This document shows, piece by piece, positions 54,091 to 64,000 of a DNA stretch of 64,000 nt. The notes beneath the pieces are model-generated. The model was given only the letters and a program-made list of their open reading frames with translations, was not told where the DNA came from and did not search any database. The translations under genes and the position numbers were made by a program. Origin of the DNA: Micrasema longulum (taxonomy: Eukaryota > Arthropoda > Insecta > Trichoptera > Brachycentridae); contig JAGVSM010004972.1 of NCBI GenBank assembly GCA_022494885.1, forward strand, positions 248,001 to 312,000, given 5' to 3'. The first letter of the stretch is position 1. Each line of letters starts with the position of its first letter.

Positions 54091-54350
54091 CATCATCGTC
54101 ATTCCCTTTCGGCACCTAATGGTGCATAGGGCACTGCATTGGTACACCAATCGCAGCGTATCTTGATCATTTTGTTACATAAAGGTAAGATGATCAGTCT
54201 TTCGCTTCCGGTACCAGTCCAGAGACTATGAAATATTCTAGTGTGAAAACACCCCTTCAAATTAATATTTCATATCAACCATGACGGGAATCGAACCCGA
54301 GACTTCTTGCATGGCAGGCAAACGCGCTGACCATTACACCACGAGGCCGA
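54091..54350 (-). mobile_element. tRNA-derived SINE, family C, full-length reference copy
   Basis: On the minus strand the head is TCGGCCTCGTGGTGTAATGG then TCAGCGCGTTTGCCTGCC (A-box) and TCGGGTTCGATTCCCGTCAT (B-box). The body (AAATATTTAG-type, GACTGGTACCGGAAGCG, ACCTTTATGTAACAAAATG) follows, and then the 3' end CACCATTAGGTGCCGAAAGG then GAATGACGATGATG. About 260 bp. Other copies are at 15139, 26531/27119, 27219, 44849, 45653 and 51266. The head is tRNA-derived and drives RNA polymerase III transcription. Confidence 0.9.
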
Positions 54351-55535
54351 TATACATACATATTAGGTATTAAAAGAATAAGTTGTGTCCGATTTTTCTC
54401 AAATGAAAAAATTCGCACCAAAATTGAAATAAACAGCTAAGGTTCGTAGTTGGAAAGAAAATTTTCTGCTGAAGAAGATGTTGTGTTTGCTTTTACGTTA
54501 CATATACTATTTTATTTTATCACAATCCTTCAAAGTGGAATCTCAAGTAGACGTAAGTGAGCTTTTTTTATACCTACTATTGTTTGCGTTCAATCGAAGG
54601 AATTAAGGAGAATATGTTATTGACTGATTTGTCGTCATCTCTCTCTTTCGTGTTCTCTTCATTTGGGAAAAAACGGCCTTAACTTATAATTACACCCATA
54701 CTTAAGAAATATATTATTTTATTTTTTATTTTTATTTAGGAAACATACAGTACAGTTACATAGTTTTATATTTAACACAGTTAGACTTAACTCTAAGGGA
54801 CCAGTGAAGATTCCATATTATAAAGTAATTATATGTAAGGTTATTAATCAAAGTACAAAAAGGAGGATAAAAAACATAAATAGAAGTTGTAGAAAATTAA
54901 AGTAAAAAAATGAAGAAAATTTGTAAAAGTAATTAAAAGTTAAGAATTAAAATAAAGAATGAAAAACATACTTAGATGTAAAAAATAATAAGAATATTTT
55001 TAAAAAGGAAAAACGTAAATATACACATACATATTTGAAGGGATTCAAAGAAACGATAAGAAGAATCTATCTGAATTATATTATAGAAAAGTTCAATTGG
55101 CCAATAATTTTGGTTTATTTGTAAACGTTGTATTTTTATATAATTAGCTGTTTTTTTCTTTAAAAAAATATGAAAAAAGTGAGATGATAATAATAATAAT
55201 AAGTGATCTATACAAAATATAAACAAATAAAATATTTTAGGGAAGAAAAGCAAATTAGTAATTATGCTGTTTAAATTTCAAACCAATTACGTATAATCTT
55301 CTTACGTAATAATACGAAGAAAATGAATCCTAATATAGGAATTTAACTAGAATAATCCAATTTGGGAGAAATGGCGCCGGAAGGTGGCGGAGTCTCACGC
55401 CAAGTCAAGATTTACACAAATTTGTATGTTAATACGTAGAACTTGATATATTATAAGATCCCTAGCTATACGACATACATATTTGGATGGTGTTTTGCAA
55501 AAATGTGTCAAGCAACAAAATAAAATAAAAAAGTT
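54351..55535. other. No gene; repeat fragment and ATA microsatellite
   Basis: 54575-54675 (minus) pairs with the small repeat at 29255-29375. At 55184-55202 there is an ATA microsatellite. GAGAAATGGCGCCGGAAGGT then GGCGG at 55368 is a GC-rich speck resembling an ATGGCGCC-type promoter element, with no other promoter evidence. The T-rich-complement frame at 54972-55253 is compositional. Confidence 0.45.
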
Positions 55536-56158
55536 ATAGTCATTAAAATATAGCTTGATTAGAATGACAGTTGTCAGCAAAAGTGACAACATGACTTTGT
55601 AGTTACGTCTAAAGAGTGATTTATATTGACACAAGAAAAATCATTGGTATCTGGCATGTTAATTTATTATTTTAATACAATGCTTGACATATAAAACAAC
55701 ATAATTATATAAATCGGCTTTAAAACAACAAAAAAACTAAAATAAACCTAATTATTAACGACGTTCTTACAAGGTTACATCATTTTGCAAAAATGTTAGT
55801 GACGAGACAAATTGGTCAATGTAAATCGATCGAATAAAAAAACAATTCATTAGATGTTGTTCAAGAAAAAAGTATAAATGTCTTATTTTTTGGTGAATAA
55901 TTGTCTTAAACGTATGATATTAGAAATCAAGTTTAAATATGGAGTTCTACAAAATAAACACCAAATCAATCAATACACTATAAAAGGCTTGTTTTTGCGT
56001 TCATATATCAATTTTCAGAAACAGAGTTTTATGTTTGTATTTAAAAAAATAGATAACATCGATTTGATCGGTATATGGTCAGTGATCAGTATTTTCCCAT
56101 CAATAGTCACATAAGTTTGGCAGCTGTCATTTTAATCAAGCTATATTTTAAGGACTAT
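55536..56158. mobile_element. Inverted-repeat DNA element, 623 bp
   Basis: The left end ATAGTCATTAAAATATAGCT, TGATTAGAATGACAGTTGTC and the right end GGCAGCTGTCATTTTAATCA, AGCTATATTTTAAGGACTAT pair over about 42 bp with only four or five mismatches. The interior is AT-rich and contains two overlapping frames of 78-79 codons on opposite strands with no recognisable protein. It is probably a non-autonomous transposon; a single copy in this window. Confidence 0.75.
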
Positions 56159-56444
56159 GGTAGTATAAATTAGTCAGAATCGTGTTCGCTAAGACATATT
56201 CTTACTTTGAAAAAATAGTTGGATTCGTTTAAGCTTACAAACTCTCTGTAATACCTCGATCTTTTAACCAAAAATCATGCAACTAGACTAAAAACAATAT
56301 AACACTGCTTTAAGATGCTTGCGGATTAAGATCAATTTATGGCTAACATGATACTACATGCAAAAACATGTTAACCCAGAAGAAGACGCTTTTTTTGCCA
56401 AAATTGCCAATAAGTTTTGTTTATTACAAACGGCCGCTAACTTT
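56159..56444. other. No gene
   Basis: Nothing supported; the frame at 56368-56556 overlaps the repeat fragment that follows. Confidence 0.4.
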
Positions 56445-56530
56445 CAGTAATTTGGGAATTCATATTGGAAGTACTGGTAGATTTTTTAAAGCTGGCGAAT
56501 TCGCAATACTTACACAAACGCATTGTTTAG
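56445..56530 (+). repeat. Family K element, one end only
   Basis: TTTGGGAATTCATATTGGAA, TTTAAAGCTGGCGAATTCGC then AATACTTACACAAACGC. It matches the reverse complement of 57175-57245 including the flanking GGGAATTAC-type word, so it is an end of the element at 56840. Confidence 0.65.
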
Positions 56531-56839
56531 TATCTGTGAATAAGCTCATGATATGACATCGCACGGCATACGCATTATGAAAATACTATCTGTCTTTATC
56601 GCGCTCAGACGCGCACATGAGCGTGACATGGACAACTATTGCTTTGTTTGTTGCTAATGATATGATAATAAAATACACACAGAATGCTTCTGCGTTCGAC
56701 TGAATTTCGCTGCGATTCTTAATAGTAAAAATATAATAATATGTGTTCGATGTATATGTATTAAGCTATGGATTAAAAACACTGGTTTATAAATATACAA
56801 TTTTATTTGATCAAATTACGTATAGGTCGATTATCTAGT

Positions 56840-57216
56840 GCTGGCGCTTTCGCAAAACTTACACAAAAGTATTTTAAATGTACAGAATACTGATTTTTAA
56901 AATCTTGATATTGTATTAAATGTTTTTAAAAATCTTCTTTGGATTAGAGCAGAAAAAAATCACTAAAGAAAATGTAATATATTTATTTATTTTTAAACAA
57001 GCATGTTTTTTATTAATATCTTTTGTTTTCATTAATATAATAAATAATACAGTATAATTAAAATGCACAGTACAAATTATATCGGATAAATATGCATACA
57101 CACTTATTGGTAAACAATAAAGATAGCACATTTGGTTTCAATTTATTATAACCTTTTTTTAAATCAACACCTGTAGATTTTAAACGCGTTTGTGTAAGTT
57201 TTGCGAACGCGCCAGC
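56840..57216. mobile_element. Family K inverted-repeat element, 377 bp
   Basis: The left end GCTGGCGCTTTCGCAAAACT then TACACAAAAGTATTTTAAAT and the right end ATTTTAAACGCGTTTGTGTA then AGTTTTGCGAACGCGCCAGC are inverted repeats of about 40-45 bp. TGTACAG and CTGTAGA extend the pairing inward. The interior is AT-rich and non-coding. Another end lies at 56445-56530. Confidence 0.75.
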
Positions 57217-58074
57217 TTTATTTAAACAACTAGTAATTCCCAAGGTATTTTTAACGTCTGATTTAGAGCAAGGCTTTATTTATTTTTTTCCTCAAAATTT
57301 TCCATCGCAATAATATATACACGTAGGTAGGTACTATTGATAAATTTACATAAAAAAACATATATTATATTCGATTTTTTTTATAGTTATTATTATAACA
57401 AAGGTAAAGTTTTTACGGTCTTCTGCATTTATAAAAAAAAAACTTTTGAATAAAAAAAAATATTTTTAAGCCAAGATAAATAGTTAATCTTTTTTTTTTT
57501 TAATTTCGCCTTATGTTAAACAATGATGACTGTATCTCAGTTTGAAATTGGGGTGGCTTAACGCATTTTTGCATAACACCACCATTTACGTATGCGTACA
57601 AAGTACGTTAACATTTTAACAAACTAAGAAATAGTAAGAACCTTGGTTGAGACTTGAGACTTTACACAGGTAGGCATTGCCGCTTATTCTTACTAAGCTG
57701 GAATTAAAATTATTGTAATTGATATCTAGTCAATGCTTAAATTAAGTACACAAAACTAAGGGAAGTAATACTTTAAGGGTTTTTAGTGCAATGCTCTTTT
57801 TGTGTTTTCCGTATTTCATGTGTCTTTCTGGCATGTAAAATTCAAAAGAATAATTATTTGAGTGCAATAATACGAAAATAAAAAAATCTAATCCAATATG
57901 ATTTGGTATTGGAAACACTAAAATTAATTATACAGCCCTCATAATCTCTGGGAGCTTTTTGACAAAACTAACAAAATGAATAAAATATGAGGTAACTGTT
58001 TTATAAGAAATGTCAAACCATTTTATATAAAGCAAAAAACAGTAAAAAATTGTTTCAGTACGAAAAACGACAAA
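57217..58074. other. No gene
   Basis: AT-rich with homopolymer runs; nothing supported. Confidence 0.45.
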
Positions 58075-58499
58075 ATAGGGAAATATCACGTTTCTAAAGT
58101 AATAAGGGTCTTTGAAATTCTCTAGTAAAAAAAATTTTTTTTGCTACTTATTAGTACCTAGCATGAAGAATATTTTTTAGTTTGTAATTTTGAATTCCCG
58201 CAAAAACTGTCATTGCATTGGCCACGCCCCTAATACGTCATGATACATGTTAATTTTTAACTTTGTTCCAAAAGGTTGAAATTTTTAATGGAACATTGTC
58301 ATGAATCTTGACGTCACAATTATCAATGCCAAACGTGTTGCGTTTTTCTAGTGACATATTTTTTTATGATGTCTTTTTTAAAGTTTTGTATGAAAAGATT
58401 TCTCCACAATATCCATATTGATTTTGAGAATACAATAAATTATTCCCAATCCATTTCATGTTTTGATATAGGTATTCGTTGTATGTGATATTTCCCTAT
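58075..58499 (+). mobile_element. MITE family J, copy 2 (425 bp)
   Basis: The ends ATAGGGAAATATCACGTTTC and TATGTGATATTTCCCTAT are inverted repeats. The interior has GCCACGCCCCTAATACGTCA then TGATACATG, ATGAATCTTGACGTCACAAT and TTTCTCCACAATATCCATAT. Same orientation as copy 3 at 59613, opposite to copy 1. Confidence 0.85.
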
Positions 58500-58616
58500 T
58501 TTTTGCTGTTGAAAACAGCAGTTATTTTGACTAATAACTTAGTATCTAGAGATTTATAAGCAAAAACACAGTAGACTATATTAAACATACTGGTTTTATG
58601 CCTGGAAATAATTTAG

Positions 58617-58905
58617 ATAAGTGGCCACTTAAACCAGCCAATGACAGGTCATAAGCCCTGTAAATGCCTAGACTTCCATATTCCCTTCTCAAAAATGTTT
58701 CCCTCTCTGTTGAAATAAATTTAAATTTGAATAACTTCCTCGGAGGAAATCCGGCCAGTCTGCAAGCTTTTAGACATACTCAAATATTGTTGAGCTGAAA
58801 TCTTTGTTGTTGTTTAGAGATTCATCTGATCGAATTATTTCAGATAGGTACTAGGCAACGCCTAACAACAATTTTTCAATTTTTAAACTTCTTCATAGAC
58901 CAGGC
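58617..58905 (-). mobile_element. M1 foldback element, partial copy
   Basis: TAAGTGGCCACTTAAACCAG, CCAATGACAGGTCATAAGCC, CCATATTCCCTTCTCAAAAA and CCCTCTCTGTTGAAATAAAT give one full arm. The outer end follows (CTTCCTCGGAGGAAATCCGG then CCAGTCTGC), and then a block (CAATTTTTCAATTTTTAAAC) that is inverted at 17010-17035. The loop and the other arm are missing. Confidence 0.75.
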
Positions 58906-59612
58906 CTAAGGTGATACCTCAATCAAACTTTGAATGTATGAGATGACATTCTGTATTGAAAAGTGTTTTTTTATTACATCTATTTGGAAATTGATGAATT
59001 TTACCATTAAAATATTTATGTATTTATCCACTTTAATTTATTTAAGAGAACTAGATTTCTGGAGGCATCAATCTTCCAATTAGGATCTATACCGTAAAAT
59101 TTTCATAGTGCTGTGGGTGTTTTCTGTAAATTTGTGAAATATCGTTTTTGTAATCAACGCTTTTTTCAGAATGTGGATATTACAGTTTTTCGTTAAAAAG
59201 CGGCCTGGCTGATTTGAGCAGAACATAGAATCGACCTAACGGCACCCGATAACACCAACATATATTTTTTCCAAATTGAGGATTGGCTGCTTTCTACATA
59301 AATTCGTTCAATTGAAATTCGCCATTTGCGCATTGAGGTGAGATTAGCGATCTGACGTCAAACTAAATACCTAAATGCAGCTGAGTGCATCCAACCATTA
59401 TTGTTACATTTCAGTATTTAACATGATGCAAGTTCGGAGAATTAGATTTGATTTCTTAATCCAGCAATCAACTAATACTTTTAAGTTTATTAATTATTTA
59501 TTGCGCAGAATTATTCAAAAAGTTTTAACTGAAGCATTCATCGCTCGTTCAGAATTCTGATTGTATTTAACACACACAACGGTATTCTTAGCCCGGACCC
59601 GGAGTTGTAATA
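58906..59612. other. No gene
   Basis: Moderately AT-rich unique sequence; nothing supported. The 61-residue frame at 59375-59560 has no motif. Confidence 0.4.
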
Positions 59613-60040
59613 ATAGGGAATTATCACTTTTTTTAAAAATAAATATTAAAAAAAAAAAATGTCGATGAAATATACTGTCCAGCAAAAAAAAAATTTGCTA
59701 ATTATTAGTAGCATAAAAAATATTTTTAAATTTATAATTTTAAATTCCCGCAAAAACGGTCATTCCATTGGCCACGTCTTTAATACGTCACGATTCATAT
59801 TTATTTGTTCCCGGCCATTGAAATTTGTTTCGAACATTATCACGAATCTTGACTCCACAACAACCAAGGCCAAACACGTCGCGATTTTCTAGCAATGTAT
59901 TTTAATTAAATTTATTTTTTACAATTATGTATGAAAACATTTCTCCACAGTATCCATATTGATTTTGAAAATACAATTAATTATTTTAAATCCATTTCAT
60001 ATATTTTTATTGGTATTCGTAGTATGTGATATTTGCCTAT
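59613..60040 (+). mobile_element. MITE family J, copy 3 (428 bp)
   Basis: The ends ATAGGGAATTATCACTTTTT and TATGTGATATTTGCCTAT pair. The interior has GGCCACGTCTTTAATACGTC, TTGTTCCCGGCCATTGAAAT, ACGAATCTTGACTCCACAAC and TTTCTCCACAGTATCCATAT. It matches copy 1 (reverse) slightly better than copy 2, for example in GGCCATTGAAATTTG. Confidence 0.85.
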
Positions 60041-60716
60041 TGCATGTAAAATGCAAAAATCGTTATATTGTACTTTTATAATCGAATGCATTAAGAATAC
60101 CTATATACGTATATGAGTAATAACAAACATCATATCGTATGAAAATTCTAATATTATTCTTGTGTATTTTAAAGTGATTAGTTCGTATACATGAATACAA
60201 CTGCAATCTTGTTAAAATTTTAAAACAAACGAGGAAAGTTGATTAATTATGAAAAAAATACGTATTTTTTCAAACAATTCATACTATTATTTATGTAACA
60301 TGGCACACTTTTGATCAATGCGAATTTTCTCTTAATAACAGATTCACACATTTATAGGATTTATCTTTTCAATTATCCCAGAAGTACGAAAAATTAATCT
60401 AAATTTAAAAACCCTCACACTAAAAATATCAGTTCAGCATGAAGATTACGAATGGAAATAACAGAATGGTTGATCTTAGAGTCGGCAGTAGTTTGGTTGT
60501 GTGATTGTGGCTCTGTGTGAATTTTAACTATCCCACGATATGTATTCTGGTTCTCAGATCTTAACCAAATATAACAAAAATAACGGTGGGTAATTTCGGG
60601 GTAGATAGATCCACGGAATTTTCCAACATAAAATACAAACATTTACTTGAAGCCGATTTGTTTTCTGCGTAATAAACATATTTTAGGCCTAAAAACTTTA
60701 CTTTGATTAGAACTTT
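60041..60716. other. No gene
   Basis: AT-rich, nothing supported. The minus frame at 60415-60642 has no motif. Confidence 0.4.
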
Positions 60717-60775
60717 AGATTAGAAATATAGATTAGAAATTAAAATAGATTAGAAATTTAGATTAGAATATTTAT
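60717..60775. repeat. Short tandem repeat, TTTAGATTAGAAAT-type unit
   Basis: Four imperfect units of about 13-17 bases: TTAGATTAGAAATA, TAGATTAGAAATTA, TAGATTAGAAATT, TAGATTAGAATATT. Confidence 0.7.
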
Positions 60776-60789
60776 GTATGCTTAAAAGT

Positions 60790-61170
60790 TAGCCCGTGTT
60801 GTGTTTTATATTTTTAGTTTATAAACCCTTTTCAGTTTTCAACATTTTGGATAACATCACTTTAAAGTTTAGTTTACCGGTGTAAAAAAAAAATAAAAAA
60901 TATAATTATGTTTTATTTGAATCCTGTTATGCCTTATATTATAAACATTATATAATTTTTGTATTATGTCTTAATAGTGTATTATGTTAACTATGTAACT
61001 TTATTTTTAAATTTTAAAAATATTTTTTAATAATTTTTATATTTGAAAAAATGTTAATTATGTTAAATGTGTAACTTTTTCTTATTATATAGTATGTATA
61101 ATGTAAAAGCCCCATGGGCGTCAACAGAAAGAAAGAAAAAAACAATAAAAAATAATAATAATAATAAATA
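60790..61170 (+). repeat. Probable LINE 3' tail with AAT repeats
   Basis: A T-rich 3' sequence ends in GTAAAAGCCCCATGGGCGTC (stem GCCC/GGGC), a GAAAGAAAG stretch and an AATAATAATAATAATAAAT run at 61147-61168. This is the usual architecture of a retroposon tail. No coding sequence is readable. Confidence 0.45.
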
Positions 61171-61445
61171 AAAGAACACTAGGAATCACGAAAGTTCGAA
61201 AAAATTGTCAAAACACGAGGTTAGGTACCTATTCATTAAATCTGTGAAATCTAAAAAAATGCTGTACCTGATGTTACATAGGTACACATATTGTAAATGT
61301 TACAAAATTTACTGATACTTCAGATTATTACTAAAAGCACCCGCAATACTAACAAAAATAATTATATCAGTAATTAAAATTCGCATTCCGCTTTAATTAA
61401 GCACGAAAATTCGTGTAAAGGTGAATAATTATCCTAATTATTTTT

Positions 61446-61826
61446 TTAGTATTTAACACTACTACCATCACACCATTTCTCCGTAGGGGCAGGAGCGAGA
61501 ATGGATCGCCATACACGTCTATCCTGGCATACATTTCTAGCTTCTTCCACATTCAAACATATTGTCATACATGCCCTTCGGTTCTGCCTGCTTTTGACAT
61601 GACCAGACAGATTTTGGTTTATCTGATCATGCCACGTTCTTGATCGTCTTCGTCCCACTTTACCGTTCATTCTCGCCATTTATACCAGGTTTATCATTCT
61701 TTTGTCATCCATTCGTTCTACATGACCGAACCATCTGATACCCCCTTCCTTAATCTTATCAATTATACCTGACTCAGATTTACTCTCTTGTCTGATTTTA
61801 TCATTCGTAACCCTGTCCAAGTTTCA
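61446..61826 (-). pseudogene. LINE C-terminus remnant (RTE-like), one in-frame stop
   Basis: The minus strand reads VTNDKIRQESKSESGIIDKI, KEGGIRWFGHVERMDDKRM then INLV and a stop. It continues with MARMNGKVGRRRSRTWHDQI then NQNL, KSRQNRRACMTICLNVEEAR and NVCQDRRVWRSILAPAP before the stop at 61446. 'RWFGHVeRM', 'GR-rR-R-sRTWhDQi', 'nRraCM-r-mdv-eAr-vC-DR--WRs' are hallmark segments of the region after the reverse transcriptase in lepidopteran LINE proteins. About 127 codons survive. Reverse transcriptase and endonuclease domains are missing. Confidence 0.85.
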
Positions 61827-62772
61827 TATTTTGACTGTTCAAAAAAAGTTGAAGTATTCACGTGCAAATTTATAGTTTGAATTACGCTAATAACGGGAAA
61901 AAAGTGTTGTATAATTAATCGCATTGAATTTTGATTTGAAATCTATAGACATTAATTTTTACAAGCATGAGAATAATTTAAATTGACCCCATTTTATGCG
62001 CTCTATGACTTTTACATATTCCCATGTTCAATTTAAAAGGTAAATAAAAATAAAGTAAAATTTAAATAAATTTTTGTTTTAAACTTTTGTTGTAAGAAGG
62101 CGTGCAGCCGGAACAACCGTGTAATCAAATTTACTCGATGAAATCTTGAGTTTTATATTTGTATGACATAGGAAAATGTCAAACATGAGGTTGTTGGTAG
62201 TCAAACCAGTATAATAGGTTTAATTAATTTCCGATCAAAACTCGTCTCGTTCTGCACATGGTGCCACAAGCCATCTAGTGACCAGTTGCTTGAGAGGTAT
62301 TCCTGCTCGAAAATTTGACGAATGATACGTCATATATTTAACTAATTCAGTTCAACAAATCGCACCTCCAGATGTACACAATCGTAAATCTAAATTTTGC
62401 TGTTTTGAGTTATGAATGCAGTTAAACCACATTTTTATTACTCTTTCTTAGGAGAAAACTAACGCATCTCTACTTTTTGAGTTTTTGAGCGACATAATAT
62501 GCACAAAAAAATTCAATATTCTATGAGATCAATTGGGTAAAATATCGAGAAAAACACTTCAGTAATTATGATGCTTCAGTGGTCTTCTGGAAATCTAAAA
62601 ATATAGCTAAAAATACTGGAAATTATAATGTGAGTATACATTCAGTTACGAGCATTAAAACATTTAAAAAAGTTCATTTTTGCTCTCCTGCAAAATGGCC
62701 GATTTGAACGAACCTCAGCCTACTTCCGGCGTGCTCTTTACTTTACAAAAATCAACAGATGAGGGGTTGAAT
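61827..62772. other. No gene
   Basis: Nothing supported; mixed AT-rich sequence. Confidence 0.4.
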
Positions 62773-63003
62773 GCAAAACCGCCACTGTGCATTATTACTA
62801 TTTATGGGGAGATCAACAAAACCAGTAGCCAAATGACTATTTCTTTTAAATTCAATGTGCACATTCGACATAAAATAAATAGTCTTTTCGCTACCTGTTA
62901 TACCCGGCAAAAGTTGCACATTGAACTTAAAAGAAATAGTCTTTTTACTGCTGGATTAGTTGGTTTTCCCAAAAACAGCGATCATGCACAGTGGCGGTTT
63001 TGC
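62773..63003. mobile_element. Inverted-repeat element with about 90-bp arms (231 bp)
   Basis: The left arm 62773-62862 has GCAAAACCGCCACTGTGCAT, GACTATTTCTTTTAAATTCA and ATGTGCAC. The right arm 62913-63003 is its reverse complement with scattered changes: GTTGCACATTGAACTTAAAA, GAAATAGTC and ATGCACAGTGGCGGTTTTGC. The loop is about 50 bp. The 112-codon plus frame through the element is a by-product of the palindrome. Short relatives of the end (AAAACCGCCAC) occur at about 18735 and 24980. Confidence 0.8.
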
Positions 63004-63108
63004 AGACAAAATAATTGAAGAAATATGAATGTTCATAGGTAGATGCGGATTAAACCAGCATAGACATTTGAGTACGCGTCACCGTTTATCGTGTAAAACA
63101 GGGCCTTA

Positions 63109-63236
63109 TACGTATGCAGAGACAAAACTTAAGGTGAGGAAAGTACATTCTAATCTCAAATGCGAAGAATAACCCGTAGGTGGAGACAATAGAATGTACT
63201 TTCCTTACCTTAAGCTTTGTCTCTGCATACGGGTAT
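63109..63236. mobile_element. Hairpin MITE, 41-bp near-perfect arms
   Basis: The left arm 63112-63152 (GTATGCAGAGACAAAACTTA, AGGTGAGGAAAGTACATTCT then A) and the right arm 63190-63230 pair at 39 of 41 positions. Both sides extend a little further (TATACG/CGGGTATA). The loop of 37 bases is unique. The high arm identity suggests a recent insertion or a gene-conversion-like event between the arms. Confidence 0.85.
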
Positions 63237-64000
63237 AATTCATATAACAGATTTTTGCCTAAATAACAATTATATCTACAGCTGAAATGTGAAATCTTTT
63301 AAATTCAGTTGGTCGTGTAACAAAGAAACATTTTTGGTAAGAAATATTTTTTTTACAGAGGATATTAATCGTCACTATCACTATTATTGGTCAGTTTCTC
63401 AGATATAAAAGAAAAATCACTATTCCCTCAAACCAACAATTATAATAGGAAATGTTTTAATCTACATAAATATCAACGAAATGAATGTAGTTATTTTAAA
63501 GAAAAATAATATAAAAGAAGAAGGAGGAAGTCTAGATCTTTCTACATTGCATTTTTTTGTACTCACGTGATCTTGGGGCGAAAGTCTTTCATTGCCTCTT
63601 GACTGAAAATAAATACCAATAATGAAAATATGTACCATTTCATTATATGTGTGGGAAATTGTATAATTATGATTTATTGGGCTTAAAATAAAATTAGGAA
63701 ATAACGGTTAAATATAGATGCAAGCATGACATAAAAAGGAAAACAAAAAAGTCTTCATTTTAATAGAAATATCGACATTGAAATATATATTGATTTTATG
63801 CATTAAAATCGTATGAAATGATTACGGGGCTATTTCATGTGAATAAGTATCTAAAAATAGGCATTATTAAGAAACATACGATATAATAAAAAAAAATATT
63901 AATAATATGATATACACAACCCACTTGACCACGTTATTACAAACATTAAAAATTAATATTTTATTTTATTAAAAACGACGAGGACACTTGAAAATTGAAC
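63237..64000. other. AT-rich end of window, no gene
   Basis: No gene or repeat recognised. Confidence 0.45.

Noticed and set aside
54280..54350. Possible tRNA gene on the minus strand
   Set aside because: The same head is attached to the family C SINE body in several copies; it is the SINE promoter.
62680..63018. 112-codon frame starting with ATG
   Set aside because: It spans a 231-bp inverted-repeat element; the coding appearance follows from the palindrome.

Overview
The window looks like non-coding nuclear DNA of an insect, most likely a moth or butterfly. It is AT-rich, has no long open reading frame on either strand, and is packed with decayed transposable elements. The lepidopteran assignment rests on the combination of tRNA-derived SINEs, LINE ends carrying a small hairpin (TTGCC-TTAA-GGCAA type) with ATAA/AAAT tails, and many short inverted-repeat elements. 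This is my recognition of the style of these repeats, not a database match. No host protein-coding gene, rRNA, functional tRNA, CRISPR array or bacterial-type operon could be supported.

Layout. 0-10 kb: one LINE tail (258-413), a MITE (4028), a SINE (7774), and a LINE C-terminus plus LINE tail (8770-9119). 10-22 kb: several copies of an 'M1' foldback element, further SINEs, and the only exon-like patches (14394-14650, 18168-18286, 20144-20186). 22-30 kb: two neighbouring minisatellites, more MITEs, LINE C-terminal remnants at 24422 and 29436, and a LINE nested inside a SINE (26531-27190). 31-38 kb: MITEs, two LINE tails (33838, 35085) and a palindromic mariner remnant (36112-36680). 38-51 kb: a possible hAT-like element with CCGAAA subterminal motifs, several repeat pairs, SINEs, and a LINE abutting a SINE (50503-51053). 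52-64 kb: three copies of a roughly 420-bp inverted-repeat element (52331, 58075, 59613), a 623-bp inverted-repeat element (55536), another LINE C-terminus (61446) and two hairpin MITEs near the end.

How the pieces relate. LINE remnants are nearly all 5'-truncated: only the last 40-130 codons of the reverse-transcriptase protein and the 3' tail remain, as expected from incomplete target-primed reverse transcription. SINE copies fall into at least three groups with RNA polymerase III A- and B-box motifs. The many short inverted-repeat elements are non-autonomous DNA transposons whose transposase sources are not here, except for the mariner C-terminal fragment. The exon-like patches are the only hints of a surrounding host gene; the window may be intronic or intergenic. 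No previously undescribed coding system was found. The most informative structures are the covarying LINE 3' hairpins, the palindromic mariner, the nested insertion and the multi-copy MITE families.
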